This document shows positions 1-10,439 of a stretch of DNA of 64,000 bases, piece after piece; positions within the stretch are counted from its first letter, which is position 1; each line of letters opens with the position of its first letter. The notes under the pieces are model-generated. The model saw only the letters and a list, made by a program, of their open reading frames with translations. It ran no database searches and had not been told where the DNA came from. The stretch is from the NCBI RefSeq assembly GCF_000471905.2, contig NW_006499364.1, positions 2,067,061 through 2,131,060 of the forward strand, read 5' to 3'. This DNA comes from Amborella trichopoda (taxonomy: Eukaryota > Streptophyta > Magnoliopsida > Amborellales > Amborellaceae). Made by a program: the position numbers and the translations under genes.

Positions 1-54
1 CAATTAAATTATAATTATCATCAATGATACTAGTTTTGGACATCTACACATGTT

Positions 55-74
55 TGGGCCCAATTCTATATAAA
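55..74 (+). promoter_or_regulatory. LTR core promoter of element F (TGGGCCCA box and TATA box)
   Basis: TGGGCCCA at 55-62 is followed by TATATAAA at 67-74. The same pair occurs in the LTRs of D (8873-8892 and 17919-17938) and E (25081-25100, minus strand). TGGGCC is the core of the plant site II/TCP motif; a role for it here is inference. Confidence 0.6.
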
Positions 75-309
75 CATGGAAAGACAAATTGTAAAGGGAT
101 ATTCGATTCATTAGACAGAAACATCAATGAAGTTTCAATTTCTTCTTAAGTTCATGGCTTCCTCTTGGAGAGAGAGAGGAGAGAGAAGAAAAGGGTCGAT
201 ACCCTTCAATAAGGTAACTTTCTCTCTCCTCTCCTCCTTCTCATCTCTATCTCTCTCTTCTTCTCATCTTTATCTCTTTTTCTCTACCTTCTTCCCATCC
301 TCTATCCCC

Positions 310-1030
310 TTCTTTTGACATAGTTGGTAAAGCTCAGTATTGACTTTGTCCTCTCTCTCTGATATGTCTAGCCCAGTCGATGAAGCTCAGCACCAACTGC
401 ATCCTCTCTCTCTCCTCTGTTTAACCCAATTGATTAAGCTCAGCACTGACTACGTACCCTCTCTCTCCTCTATCTAGCCCAGTCAGTGAAGCTTAACAAC
501 AACTATATCCTCTCTCTCCTTTGTCTAGCCTAGTCGGTGAAGCTCCACATCGACTGCATCCCCTCTCTCTCCTCTATCTAGCCTAATCAATGAAGCTTCA
601 TTCCCTCTGCATCCCCTCTCTCTCCTCTATGTAGCCCAGTCGATGAAGCTCAGCCCCGACTGCATCCCCTCTGTCTCCTCTGTCTAGCCCAGTAGGTGAA
701 GCTCAGCGCCGACTATGTTCTCTTTCTCTTCTTTGACTAACATAGCCAGTGACGCTCAGCACCGACTGTGCTTTCTCTCTCTTCTTTGTTTAACATAACC
801 AATAATGCTCAGTGTTGACTGTGTTCTCTCTCTTCTTTGACTAAGACAGCTGACGACGCTCAGCACCGACTGTATTTTCTCTCTCTTCTTTGACTAACAC
901 AGTCGACGATGCTTAACACCGACTATGTTCTCTCTCTCATCTTGGTCTAACATAGTCGACGAAGCTCAACGCCAACTGTGTCCTCTTCCTCACCTTTTTC
1001 TAATACAGTCGGCCCTGTCTGTGTCCTCTT
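310..1030 (+). repeat. 52-bp minisatellite inside the F LTR, about 13 copies
   Basis: A unit of about 51-55 bp recurs with the core 'AGCCCAGTCGATGAAGCTCAG', then CACCGACTG and a CTCTCTCTCC run. I place copies near 330, 385, 437, 488, 540, 592, 647, 698, 752, 806, 857, 909 and 962. Early copies read 'GTCTAGCCCAG' and later ones 'GACTAACACAG', so the array has two sub-blocks. The array is absent from the D and E LTRs at the same place, so it looks like an expansion private to this LTR lineage. Confidence 0.8.
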
Positions 1031-1781
1031 TTCTCTCACGCTCTTTTCCTCCTTTCTTTCTTTTCCTGTCTTTCTTTCTATTCTCTTCTTGTTCTTTTAT
1101 CTTACTTCTTATTCTTTCTTTATGACCTCCATTTTTTTTTTGCTACTTTTCCATTTGATTAAAGAGAGGTTGAGATTAGCCTATCATGCTAGTCCTGTCC
1201 CCTAGCCGTAATGTTGTTGTGTCAAAATTACGGTGCCCTCTTTATTACCACGAAAGACTAACCATCATGTCTAGCTAGTCAGTATTGGTACTGTCATCTA
1301 GTAGTAACTCTGTTGAGTCAGACTATGTTACTGAGGTCGTTTTATTACCACGTCAAGCCAATTACCAACCAGCTTAGTCACTGTGTTGATTTCCCCACCT
1401 GGTTAAATTGTCTCCCCCATCTTCCTTCTCTTTTTTTATGAATGTACATGCCTACGTGCATTCATCAGAGAGACAAGGTGAGGTCTGTTGACCCACATGT
1501 CATATAAAATTTGCCATATATGCATGATTGCAAAAAACATGAGAAAACAGGCCAAGGGAGGCGATTCCGAACTAGTTTTACGACTTGGGGGATTTCTTCG
1601 TGATCTAAGAGGCGCTCGAACCCATCTTAAATTTCTCTCTCATCAGTTGGTAATACCTGCCCTTGTTCTCGAACGAGGTTCTCGAGAGAGAGATCTCAAA
1701 AGTCTCGCGTTTCCCCTGAGACCAGAGACGCGTGTTGACCTATCATCCTGATCCGGAGGGCGAGATCAAGGCACCTAACCA

Positions 1782-2395
1782 GCATTGTGTGTGTCCCATA
1801 CTCTCTCTACTTCTTCTCGATCGTTCTCTTTGTTCCTCTTTGACTGAATGTTCATGACGATGGCAACACCATACATGAACCTCTCTCTCTCTATCTTCTT
1901 CTCTTTCACACACAGCGATGGCAATGTCGTGTGTGTTTTCTTCTCTCTCTTCTTCTCTATCTCACCCACACGGTGATTGCAATGTCATGTGCATTTTTTT
2001 CTTCTCTCTCTTCTTCTCTATCTCATACACACAGCGATGGCAATGTTGTGTGCATTTTCTTCTCTCTCTTCTTTTCTATCTCACACACACAGCGATGGTA
2101 ACGCCGCGCACTAGTCTCCTTCTCTACTTGCTGCTCTCTGCTCTATTTTTTGCTTTGTATCTCTCTATCTGAACTTGCACAACAATGGTAACGTCGTGCA
2201 CAAATCTCTCTTTTTGTTTTCTTCTCTGTCTGCTAGCCACCGCGGTGGCAGCACCATGCGTACCCCTTTTCTCTCCTTTTTCCTTATTCTTCTTCTCTCT
2301 TCTAATCTCTTTCCTTCTTTCTCCTCCTACTCTTTCCAAATAGACACCGTCGCTGGTCATCGAAGAGTGGTGAGCGTACACGTTTGGCAATAGAA
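1782..2395 (+). mobile_element. Middle piece of a second plus-strand LTR, the site F landed in
   Basis: This stretch matches the R/U5 repeat zone of other LTRs here. Short 'GATGGCAA...GTGTGCA' units recur about every 59 bp near 1857, 1916, 1975, 2035, 2092 and 2184, separated by CT runs, as in 9297-9520 and 18430-18620. It starts directly after the LTR end at 1781. I cannot find its own U5 end, so the right limit (about 2395) is only where the resemblance stops. Confidence 0.55.
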
Positions 2396-3285
2396 ATACA
2401 ACTGGTGTTTAGCCTTAGCCAATGTTAGCCCTTTGTCAGACACATCTGTCATTACCCCTTATAGTCACAGCCGTCGTGAGTCTTTTGAAAACATAGCCGG
2501 GGTTAGCCCTTGGAAACACAGCTGGCATTGGTCTTTTTGAAGACACCTATCATTAGTCTCGCACAACACTAGTCAGTGCCTCAGTTACGCACGGTCATTA
2601 ACATGATGCACTCTCCCTTAATGATACTTCCGGTGGTGACTCGTGTTCTGCTGTGATCGTGCACGACGACTACTTGGGTTGGGAAATGGTGGTAACCAAT
2701 GGTGAGGTCTGGCTTATGAAGCCTGTTGGAAGCCAAGTCCTGCATCACAATTGTGAACTCCATCTTGTTCTATGGAAGGGCCCTCACTGTGAACAGGGTA
2801 TGCTCTCCATCATAGGGCAGTTCGTTGCCAGAGAAGTTTGCTTTGTATGTCTGATGTACTCAATCAAAGCACTTCCACCTTCTCTTATTGTGAAAGCCAC
2901 TTTTGGCCTGTAACCGTCCTCTCCTCAGATTCAAGAGCAACGCTTTTGATGAGAGCAATTTTTGGTCTGTAACCATCCTCCCCTCAAATGCAAGAGTAAT
3001 GCTGGGGTCGGCCATTCTCTTTTCCTCAGATGCAAGAGCAACACCGGGGTTAGTCGTTCTCTTTTCCTCAAATGCAAGAGAAATGCTTGATAGTATATCC
3101 CTATAACTTCCGTAATAATGGGTTTCCGGTTGTAATCTGTGATACCTCTTACTGTAATAATAAGAAAGTTTTTACTTTTGTGCCCTGCTTCTTTTTCTTT
3201 TTTTCCCTTTTCCTTTTATTCATTCTTTCTTTTTAGTGCTTTCTGAAATTTTTTAGTAGCATCAAGGATAATACTTCTTTAGGTA
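2396..3285. other. Unassigned stretch between LTR debris and the end of element E pol
   Basis: No protein is recognised here. Loose repeats are visible: 'TTAGCC' motifs at 2410-2560 and 'CCTCA(A/G)ATGCAAGAG' units at about 2925, 2985, 3030 and 3070. The end (3090-3180) has AT-rich, AATAAT-bearing sequence like a plus-strand transcript end. In A, B and C a plus-strand gene ends tail-to-tail with the minus-strand gag/pol at this relative place, so this could be the tail of such an antisense gene in E. That is inference from layout only. No minus-strand LTR for E is visible here. Confidence 0.35.
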
Positions 3286-4700
3286 TCACCCATTGATGAG
3301 GGGCATCGCTTCTCCTTCATCAGGATGTGCTAATATATAAGCCCCATTTGGCGAGAATTTCTTGACTATGGAAGGGCCTTCCCACTTAGGTTCGAACTTC
3401 CCTTTACGACGTCCATGCATAACGATCGGCCTTTTAACTGCTAAAACTAGATCCCCACGAGCAAATGAGTGGACTTTGACTGACTTATCAAAAGCCCTCT
3501 TCATTCTCCCCAGGTTGATTTCAAGGTTTTGCTGGGCTTCTAACCTTTTTTCATTGAGTGCATCCAATTCTTTATAGTGAAGCTTGACCCTCTCATCTTC
3601 AGTTAAACTCTAATGTATGGTGACACGAAGCGAGGGTAATTGAATTTCGAGGAGTGAGACTGCTTCACCTCCATAAACCAAAGAATAAGGGGTGGAATTA
3701 GTAGCACTTCTTGTAGTGGTTCGATAGGCCCACAAACCTTCAAGAAGTTTCTCATGTCAGTTTTTCTTTGCCTTTGGTACTAACTTCCTTGAAACACCAC
3801 ATAGAGTCTTATTGAAAGCCTCAACTAAACCATTCGCCCGAGGGTGATACATGGATGAGTACTTTCACTCGAAACCAAACTGGTTAACTAAGCAATCAAT
3901 AAGATGGATCTTCAACTGAGGGCCATTTTCCGATATAATCTGGTCAGGCACTCCAAATCGGTATATGATATGATGTCAGGTGAAATTAGCAATTACGGCC
4001 TCCGGAACTTGCTTAAGAGGAACCACCTCAGCCCATTGGAGAAGTAATCTATTGTTACTAAAATAAAGACATGACCCTTGGCAGAAGGAGGGTCAATAGG
4101 TTGTATAATGTTCATACCCCATTGTGAAAAGGGCCATGATGCCATTGTAGGGTGCAAGGCTTTGGAGGCTGATGAATAAGACATGATTGCATCTGGCATA
4201 CCTGGCATCTTTTGGCATAATTTAGGGAGTCAGCAATCATCAAAGGCCAATAATACCCCAGCCTGCGTATCCTATCATAAAGCTTAGGACCAGACTGATG
4301 TAGTCCACAGACACCTGAATGCACTTCTTCCAACACCTTAGTTGCTTCTTGCTCATCTACACATCTGAAAAGAATTCCATTTAAAGATCGACGGAAAAGA
4401 GTAGCCCCTTTAAGGAGGGTGTACTTGGTAGACATTTTGTGCACATTATTGTGCTCAGTACGATCTTTAGGCAGTCTATCGTGCTTTATGAAATTGATAA
4501 TGAGCTCTCTCCAATATTCTACTTGTTCAGTTTCTGCACACATTGGATCGAAGAACTCTAGTTCTGGCCTTTCGGCTCTAGGACATTGACTCCGTGCCAT
4601 TTTTTGCTTGGCTTTAATGGCATCTTTGGCTGCCAGAAGTGCTCCGAATAGATCAGGTGGGCATTCAGGGAAGAGAATTCTCTCATCCTCCACGTCTATC
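3286..4700 (-). pseudogene. Element E integrase (zinc-binding, core and C-terminal parts), fossil
   Basis: Integrase would join the element cDNA to host DNA in the nucleus. An HHCC zinc-binding region is visible near 4220-4370 (VHSGVCGLHQSGPKLY, then CQVCQMQ). The start of the catalytic core follows (WGMNIIQPIDPP, then LVTIDYFS) near 4040-4140. At 3286-3567 the C-terminal part shows RMKRAFDK, GDLVLAVKRP, FEPKWEGPSIVKK and a terminal ING, typical of gypsy/Tat integrase ends. It lies directly downstream of RNase H in element order, the gypsy-type arrangement. Broken. Confidence 0.85.
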
Positions 4701-4735
4701 TCAGTTCTCTGTTCAATGTGTCTCCATTCTGCCTC

Positions 4736-5500
4736 CTAGACAGACATGAGCCCTAGTGAGGACAATATAATTGTAGCCCCAAGTTTTGCAAGTGCATCGG
4801 CCTGGGAGTTTAACGTCCTGGGGATGTGACTCAAGGACACATCATCAAACTGAGCCATATACGATTTTGTTGTGTCATGATAAGGCTTGAGAGTATCTTT
4901 TCTCACATCATAGATCCCCTTAAGATGCCGAACAACCAACTCAGAGTCACCATAGATCTTGAGCTGCTCCAAGTCTAGATCAAAGGTTATCTCCAACCCA
5001 ATCATAAGGGCCTGATATTCTGCCTCGTTATGAGAACCAGCTTCGGTGAGAGAGAAGGATAGAGGCAGTACTCCTCCCTTCACAGTCATGAATACCACTC
5101 GAGTGCTTCCTCGATCAGATTGGAAGGCTCCGTCGAAGTACATCTCCCATGCGTGAGCAAGTTCTGCACATAATACTTCTTCATCAGGGAGGTCACTTGA
5201 TAAAGGGGATTCGGTCGGTACAGGATGTGCTATGAGAAAATCAGCTAAAGCTTTGCCCTTGATGGCCTTTTGTGGGACATATATGACGTCGAATTCCATC
5301 AGCAATAAAGCCCACTTAGCAAGGAATCCTGACAAGCATGGGCGTATCATGAGGAAATTTACTGGATTTGCTTTCGATATAAGTTTTACTTCATGACCAA
5401 GCAAGTACTGGTGGAGATTTTTTACTACGAAGATTAGGGTCAGACACATCTTCTCTATAGGGGATAATTCTTCTCAACCCCTTGCATCCTAAAGCTGAGA
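4736..5500 (-). pseudogene. Element E RNase H region (RT connection plus a second, Tat-type RNase H), fossil
   Basis: RNase H removes the RNA strand during reverse transcription. The first third (about 5230-5449) is the end of the RT connection/first RNase H (LAKWALLLMEFDVIYVPQKA, KGKALADFL). A second RNase H fold follows, with WEMYFDGA (first Asp), NEAEYQALMIGLE (Glu), IYGDSELVVRHLKG (Asp) and IPRTLNSQADALAKLG (last Asp). The spacing of these four acidic residues fits the extra RNase H known from the Tat lineage, which carries two RNase H domains. The region lies between RT and integrase. Confidence 0.85.
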
Positions 5501-6640
5501 TAATATAGTACAGTCTCTTTCCCTTCATCATTGTTTTGCGCCAATAATGCCTCGAGTGACTCATCCAGATCGGTTACGTACATGATGAGGGGTTTTCCCA
5601 ACACCGATGTAGAGAGCATTGGAGGGTCGAGTAAATATCGCTTGATGTCATCAAGCGTTGCTTGGCATGCTTCATCCCAGATGAATGGATTATCCTTTAA
5701 TAGATGAGTAAAAGGCTAACAGGGACCTCAGAGGTTCGAGTATAACCTACGGATATAGGCTAGTTGTCCTTGAAGGGACCGTAGCTCTCGTAGCATAGTT
5801 GATGGCGACATTTCTTGGATCGCCTTGATCTTGACTAGCTCAACTTTCAGCCCACCGTGTCTAACAATGAACCCCAAGAACTTTCCTAAATTCACGTCAA
5901 AGGAACATTTTAGCAGATTCATTTTGAGCTGATGGAGGCGTAACCGTTCGAACACCTTTTCAAGGTCTCGCATACGAGCGTCTTTCTCTTTGGATTTCAC
6001 CACCTAGTCATCAGCATAACATTCCACCTCTTTGTGCATCATGTCTTTGAAGATGGTCGTCATTGCTCTCTGACGTGTGGCACTGACATTCTTCAATCAG
6101 AAAGGCATCAATGTGTAGCAGAAGACCCCTTTTGGAGTCAAGAATGCGGTGGCTTCCTCATCTTCTGATGCCATCTGTATCTGATTATACTTGGAGTATC
6201 CGTCCATGAAGGAGAAGATCTGACAATGAGCCATTGAATAAATGAGCATCTCCATGAACGGCAATGGGAAGTCATCTTTGGGGCAAGCGGTATTCAAATC
6301 GCAAAAGTCAATACAGACCCTAATTTGGTCGTTCTCCATCTTGACTGGAACAACATTTTCCAGCCACTTTGAGTACTTGGCTTCATGAATGAAGCCTACT
6401 TGCCTAAGTTTGGTCACCTTAGCATCTATTTGCATTTCGAGATTAGGCCTGAACCTCCTTGATTTCTACTTGATGGGCTTGACAGACGGATCGATGCTGA
6501 GACGGTGAACTACGACTTGAGTATCTAAACTAGGCATCTCATAATAGTGCCAAGCAAAGATATCTCGGTTTTCTTGCAAGAAGGCAATGGAATTCTCTTT
6601 CTCCTCTGGAGATATATTTTCCTAGATGAAAGTGGATCTA
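5501..6640 (-). pseudogene. Element E reverse transcriptase, fossil
   Basis: This would copy element RNA into DNA. Visible fingers and palm motifs include KLRQVGFIHEAKY, VPVKMENDQIRVCIDF, LNTACPKDDFPLP, FSFMDGYSKYNQI and FLTPKGVFCYTLMPF at about 6100-6435. The Y-x-D-D region is near 6010, and thumb motifs follow at about 5730-6003 (LEKVFERLRLHQLKMN, KCSF, KFLGFIV). The order matches gypsy RT. A and B lack anything like it at the corresponding position. Several breaks. Confidence 0.85.
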
Positions 6641-7561
6641 GGATCAATCTCATTCCATAGATTTATCTCTTTGAGTTCATCGGCTGGCTTAACCGCCTTC
6701 TACCCATTCTTTTAGGGCCTCCTGCACTCCTCATCATTGGCTTCAGAGGTCTTCTCATTAACCTCAAGTGCAGAGACCCATGATCTTGACATCTTTGCCT
6801 CCAATAGAGCTCTAAGGTAAATCATGATTTCTGCACCTTTCTCGAACTGAGGAACAGAAGGGTTGACCTCAAACAAGAACAACATATCAGGCTGCAGGAG
6901 TTTGATTTGAAAGTTGCAGGGAAGTTGAGATTCAGCGATTGTGGGGTTAGAGGCACCCTCATATGAATTGCGGTCTTTGCATGAGTATCTGCAGTGTTTT
7001 CCCCATGCTAGCTGATACTTCATAGACCTGTACCATGTAGCAAGCTTCCTGAGAATAGAAGCTCTACCCTCTAGATTTTCTTAGCTTCTTCTCAAAGTCA
7101 GGCTCAAGAGGCCATTGGGGTTTCTTTAGATTTCTTATGGTTCTTTGTAGCAGAAGATGGATCTGACTTGGCTCGAGCTGTCACGACGTCAGCAACTTTC
7201 AAGAATCCAGCCACTTGGGCTAACATCTTTTTCAGTCACCTCCATGCGTCCTGCTTATATTGTTTCCTTCGAGCTCTCTGTCATGAGCCTCGAAGTCTGG
7301 ACATTCAACGTTGTACCTGAAGGAGACATAGAAGAGGAAGGATGAGAAGAAGAAGAAGAAGAAGAGGAAGAAGGATAAGTAGGTGAGGAACTTTTAAGGT
7401 CGTTCTCCTCATCAGACCGATTTGGGCAGCTTTTTATGTCATCACCAGAGTTGGACATGTACAGGGGGTCCTTTGGGTCTTTCCCCTACTTAAACTATTG
7501 GGGGGTGCTTTTAATGTCATCACCCTTATTGTACATGCCTTGAGTAAAAGATGGCTCAGGG
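6641..7561 (-). pseudogene. Element E linker between Gag and RT, fossil
   Basis: The right part (about 7,040-7,561) matches the linker of elements A (about 43,500-43,920) and B (about 61,440-61,870). It includes a Ser-rich stretch (7,330-7,380) and the repeated 'GDDIKSCP' type motif. The left part (6,712-7,020) encodes a Glu/Leu-rich stretch that I do not recognise. The protease motif seen in A and B (LDGGSA) is not visible here. The right edge is the D insertion site. Confidence 0.6.
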
Positions 7562-7566
7562 ATGTC
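7562..7566. repeat. Left target-site duplication of element D (ATGTC)
   Basis: ATGTC lies immediately before the TGTTTGAAG start of the D 5' LTR. The same five bases follow the D 3' LTR at 19,969-19,973. Five bp is the usual duplication length for Ty3/gypsy integrase. Confidence 0.9.
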
Positions 7567-8872
7567 TGTTTGAAGACATTTTTCAGTATCTTGGTCCCTG
7601 ATGAGGAATAAAGAAGAAGCCAGTCAATAAAGCCTGAATTACAATGGACTTCTTGACAATCTTGGAATTGCCCTAGATCAGGTTAGAATCTTCCTAAAGC
7701 ACTTCAAAAGGCCACCTGCTAAGTTTCGACACAATCAGACATATTTAAGGCAGTGCAGACAAAGAAACAATTTCAAAAAAATTAGTCTCTAGCACCCTGA
7801 AATGGGCCCCGTAACTAGAACTACATTTTTGGCAACTCAAACAGTTGTGGGACCACTATCATTGGATCCGGCATGGTCGAAAACCTGTAAGGGTCAAGTT
7901 TCAGCTTAATCGGGCATTCTAAGACAAAGTTATGAGTAAAATACCGAAAGGGGGTAGGCCGAACACTATTCCTGTGTGCCCTCCCTGCATCAAATCACCA
8001 TTAAAGGTGGCTGTTTGTACAGTCTCGATCAATAACTTTGGGCATCATATCTCACTCATCTCTAGTCGGATCGTGCTCAATCTTTGTGAGTGTGTTCATC
8101 TCATCAAAACGAGCGTTTTGATATGTGGCACGTCCCATGACAACACTCAAGCGGGCAGAAAATCTAGAGAGAAATTGCCAATTTGTGAAGAAAATTGTAG
8201 GAAAATTAGCAGCGACACGCCTCGTTCGAGCAGCCAAATCACGGTGCTCGCATATAAGATCGACGCGAGACCAGTTCCATCGCATGCGTAAGATGCAGGG
8301 AAACCATTGGTCTGAACGCCGTACGTGATGAATGGTCAGATTTCACACATGAAGCCAATAAAGTGACTGCAAATTATGGTCACCGGATTTCAGATTCCTG
8401 CCAAAACTCAAACGATGTGAAATCTGCTTCTGGGTACGAAATCGAGCTGCGTTTGTTGCCACGCGATCGTGACGGCATGCTCAATGCAATAAAGTGAAGA
8501 AATAATGAAAAAAAAATCAAGAAATGAGCGTACTATCGATCAGAAGTTTTCAGGATTCATGCAAATTTCAAGTCGCATGATCGTGGCTTAAAAACACAAT
8601 TTGTGAGTCGAAGTTGGTATCAAATTGATAGTCATGCTGAGCCCTACAAGAAAGCAATCGTCTTTTGGACAAACGAGCACCAGAGAAACCTTGGATCATC
8701 CATGGAAGATCGTGCACATTCTAGGGCAGCAGTATGGACTGTTTTGAAATTCAATGAATTGTTAGGAAGGGGGCAAAACAGTGATTTTGTACCCATTTTT
8801 AGAATTGATTTTAATTAAAAATAATTTTAATTATCATCAATTGAGATAATTTTTTAGCATCCATCGATGGTT

Positions 8873-8892
8873 TGGGCCCAATTTTATAAATA
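8873..8892 (+). promoter_or_regulatory. Core promoter of D 5' LTR
   Basis: TGGGCCCA (8,873-8,880) is followed by TATAAATA (8,885-8,892), and an AATAAA-type signal lies about 50 bp further on near 8,940. Transcript start would be expected about 30 bp after the TATA box; that position is inferred. Confidence 0.65.
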
Positions 8893-9130
8893 CCTGCTAA
8901 ACCTAATTGTAAAAAGATCCCCTCATACTTTCAATTGATGAATAAAATTTGAGTTTTTTCCATTGAGTTTGGGAGGCACCTCTGGTACCCCTCGATGTGG
9001 CAACTTTCTCTCTCCCTCCTTCCTCTCATCTATCTTTCTCTCTCCTCCTTCCTGTCATCTATCTTTCTCTGTCCTCCTCTTCCTCTCGTCTCTATCTTCC
9101 TCTTTTTCTTTATGTCTCTCTCATCTCCCT

Positions 9131-9580
9131 CTCAAACATGCACGATAGTGAGCATCGTCGTCCAAGCCTCTCTTTTTCTCTCTCTTCTTCTTCCTTCCTC
9201 TTTTCTTCTTGCTTTTCTTCTTTTCTTCTCTCCCTCTCTTCTTCTCCTTTCTTCTTCACTCTTTTTGCTCTATCTTTCTCTCTGTCTCTCTCTGCCTGAA
9301 CATGTACGGTGATGGCAACGTTGTGCATGATTCTCTCTCTCAATTTTCTTCTCTCTCGAACATATACGGTGATGGCAATGCCGTGCATAAATCTCTTTCC
9401 CTATTTTCTTCTCTCTTTAACACACACGCTGGCGGTAGTGCCACACATGACACTCCCTTCTCATTCCTATCTTTCTCTCTGTTACGGACGGTGAAAGTCC
9501 ATCACCATCCATGTTCTTTCTCTCTCCTCTTTCTTTGTCATGGACGGTGGAAGTCCATCAATGTTCTGCTTCTATCTCCC
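9131..9580 (+). repeat. Hairpin-forming repeats in the D 5' LTR leader
   Basis: A first unit at 9,137-9,164 (CATGCACGAT...ATCGTCGT) is followed by units near 9,303, 9,365 and 9,427, spaced about 62 bp. Two further units near 9,484 and 9,539 read 'GGACGGTG(A/G)AAGTCCATC'. Each unit has short inverted arms separated by a GATGG-type loop and CT-rich spacer. Equivalent arrays are present in the other LTRs. Confidence 0.65.
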
Positions 9581-10386
9581 TTTCCTTTTGTCTCATTTCT
9601 CTCTTTTTTCTCTCTCTTCTTTCTCTCTTTTCTCTCTCCTTTCTCTTATTTCTTTCTTTTCTCACTTCTATCTCTTTCTCTTTTGTCTCTATATTTTCTC
9701 TCTCTTCTCTCTCTTCTTTCTCTTTCTCTTTTCTCTCTCTTTTCATCCCTCTCATCTCTCTTCTTTCTCTCTCTTATTTCTTCTTTCTGTATCATTTGGC
9801 AAAGAGACAAGTCTAGCGTTGTCACAATAGTCTCGTTGTTGAGCAGTATAGCTGCTGTGCCGGTCCACGTTACTGTGCCCGTCTTACTGCCACATCGAAC
9901 TTGCCATTGTACTAGGCTGGTTAGTGTTAGTGTTCTATCGTCGAGTAGTATTGCTGCTGTGTGGGTTTGAGTTACCATTCCCATCTTGCTACCAGATCAG
10001 GTCAATCATCTGCTAATCTAGCCACTGTGCTAGTCTTGTCACCCTGTCAAACGTCTCTTTCTTTTCTTTTCTTCTCTCTTTTTCTTTCTCTCAACTCTCA
10101 TCTCTTTTCTCTTTTGAATGTGCACGCTTGTGTACATTCGCCTAAAAACAAGCTGGGTCCTTTGGCCTACTTGTATTGTAAAATTAACCGTGTGTGTGTT
10201 ATTGTAAAAACACGAGTATGTCCTGAACCCACCTTAAATTCCTCTCTCATATATTGATATACCTGCCCTTGTACGTGAACAAGGTACTCGAGAAAGTGAT
10301 CCCAAGTCTCGGGTTCCCCTGTAACCTGAGACAAGTGCCGCCAGGTCATCTAGATCTGAAAGACGAGATTGAGGCACCTAATCAGC

Positions 10387-10405
10387 TTGGCAATTCCACC
10401 AGGTA
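10387..10405 (+). other. Primer binding site of D, tRNA-Arg type, degenerate
   Basis: It starts two bases after the LTR. TTGGCAATTCCACCAGGTA matches the clearer site of element A (TTGGCGACTCCACTGAGGA) at 14 of 19 positions. The site is complementary to the 3' end of a plant tRNA-Arg beginning GACTCC. Confidence 0.65.
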
Positions 10406-10439
10406 CTGACGACCCCTTTGTCGGATCGTATTGTTTGGC

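Larger units (their letters stand above)
1..1781 (+). mobile_element. Element F: 3' part of a plus-strand LTR (Ty3/gypsy, Tat-like)
   Basis: The window opens inside an LTR. It shows a TGGGCCCA box, a TATA box, a GA-rich stretch near 160-200, a long CT-rich region, then the conserved U5 end finishing in GGCACCTAACCA at 1781. The last 280 bases match the ends of the LTRs that finish at 10384 and 19968, and those on the minus strand starting at 22720 and 47734. The U3 part lies off the window. What follows (1782 on) is not a primer site but the middle of another LTR, so this is most simply the 3' LTR of an element inserted into an older LTR. The rest of F would lie to the left. Confidence 0.75.
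7567..10384 (+). mobile_element. Element D 5' LTR
   Basis: It starts TGTTTGAAG and ends GGCACCTAATCA, giving TG...CA ends over 2,818 bp. U3 runs to the TATA box at 8,885-8,892. Downstream are a poly(A)-signal-like GAATAAAA near 8,940, a CT-rich zone (9,000-9,790) with hairpin repeats, and a U5 end (10,090-10,384) shared with every other LTR here. Confidence 0.9.

Noticed and set aside
9000-9980. Many overlapping reading frames rich in Ser, Leu and Phe, up to 253 codons
   Set aside because: They come from CT-rich, hairpin-repeat LTR sequence and occur in several frames at once. Not membrane proteins.
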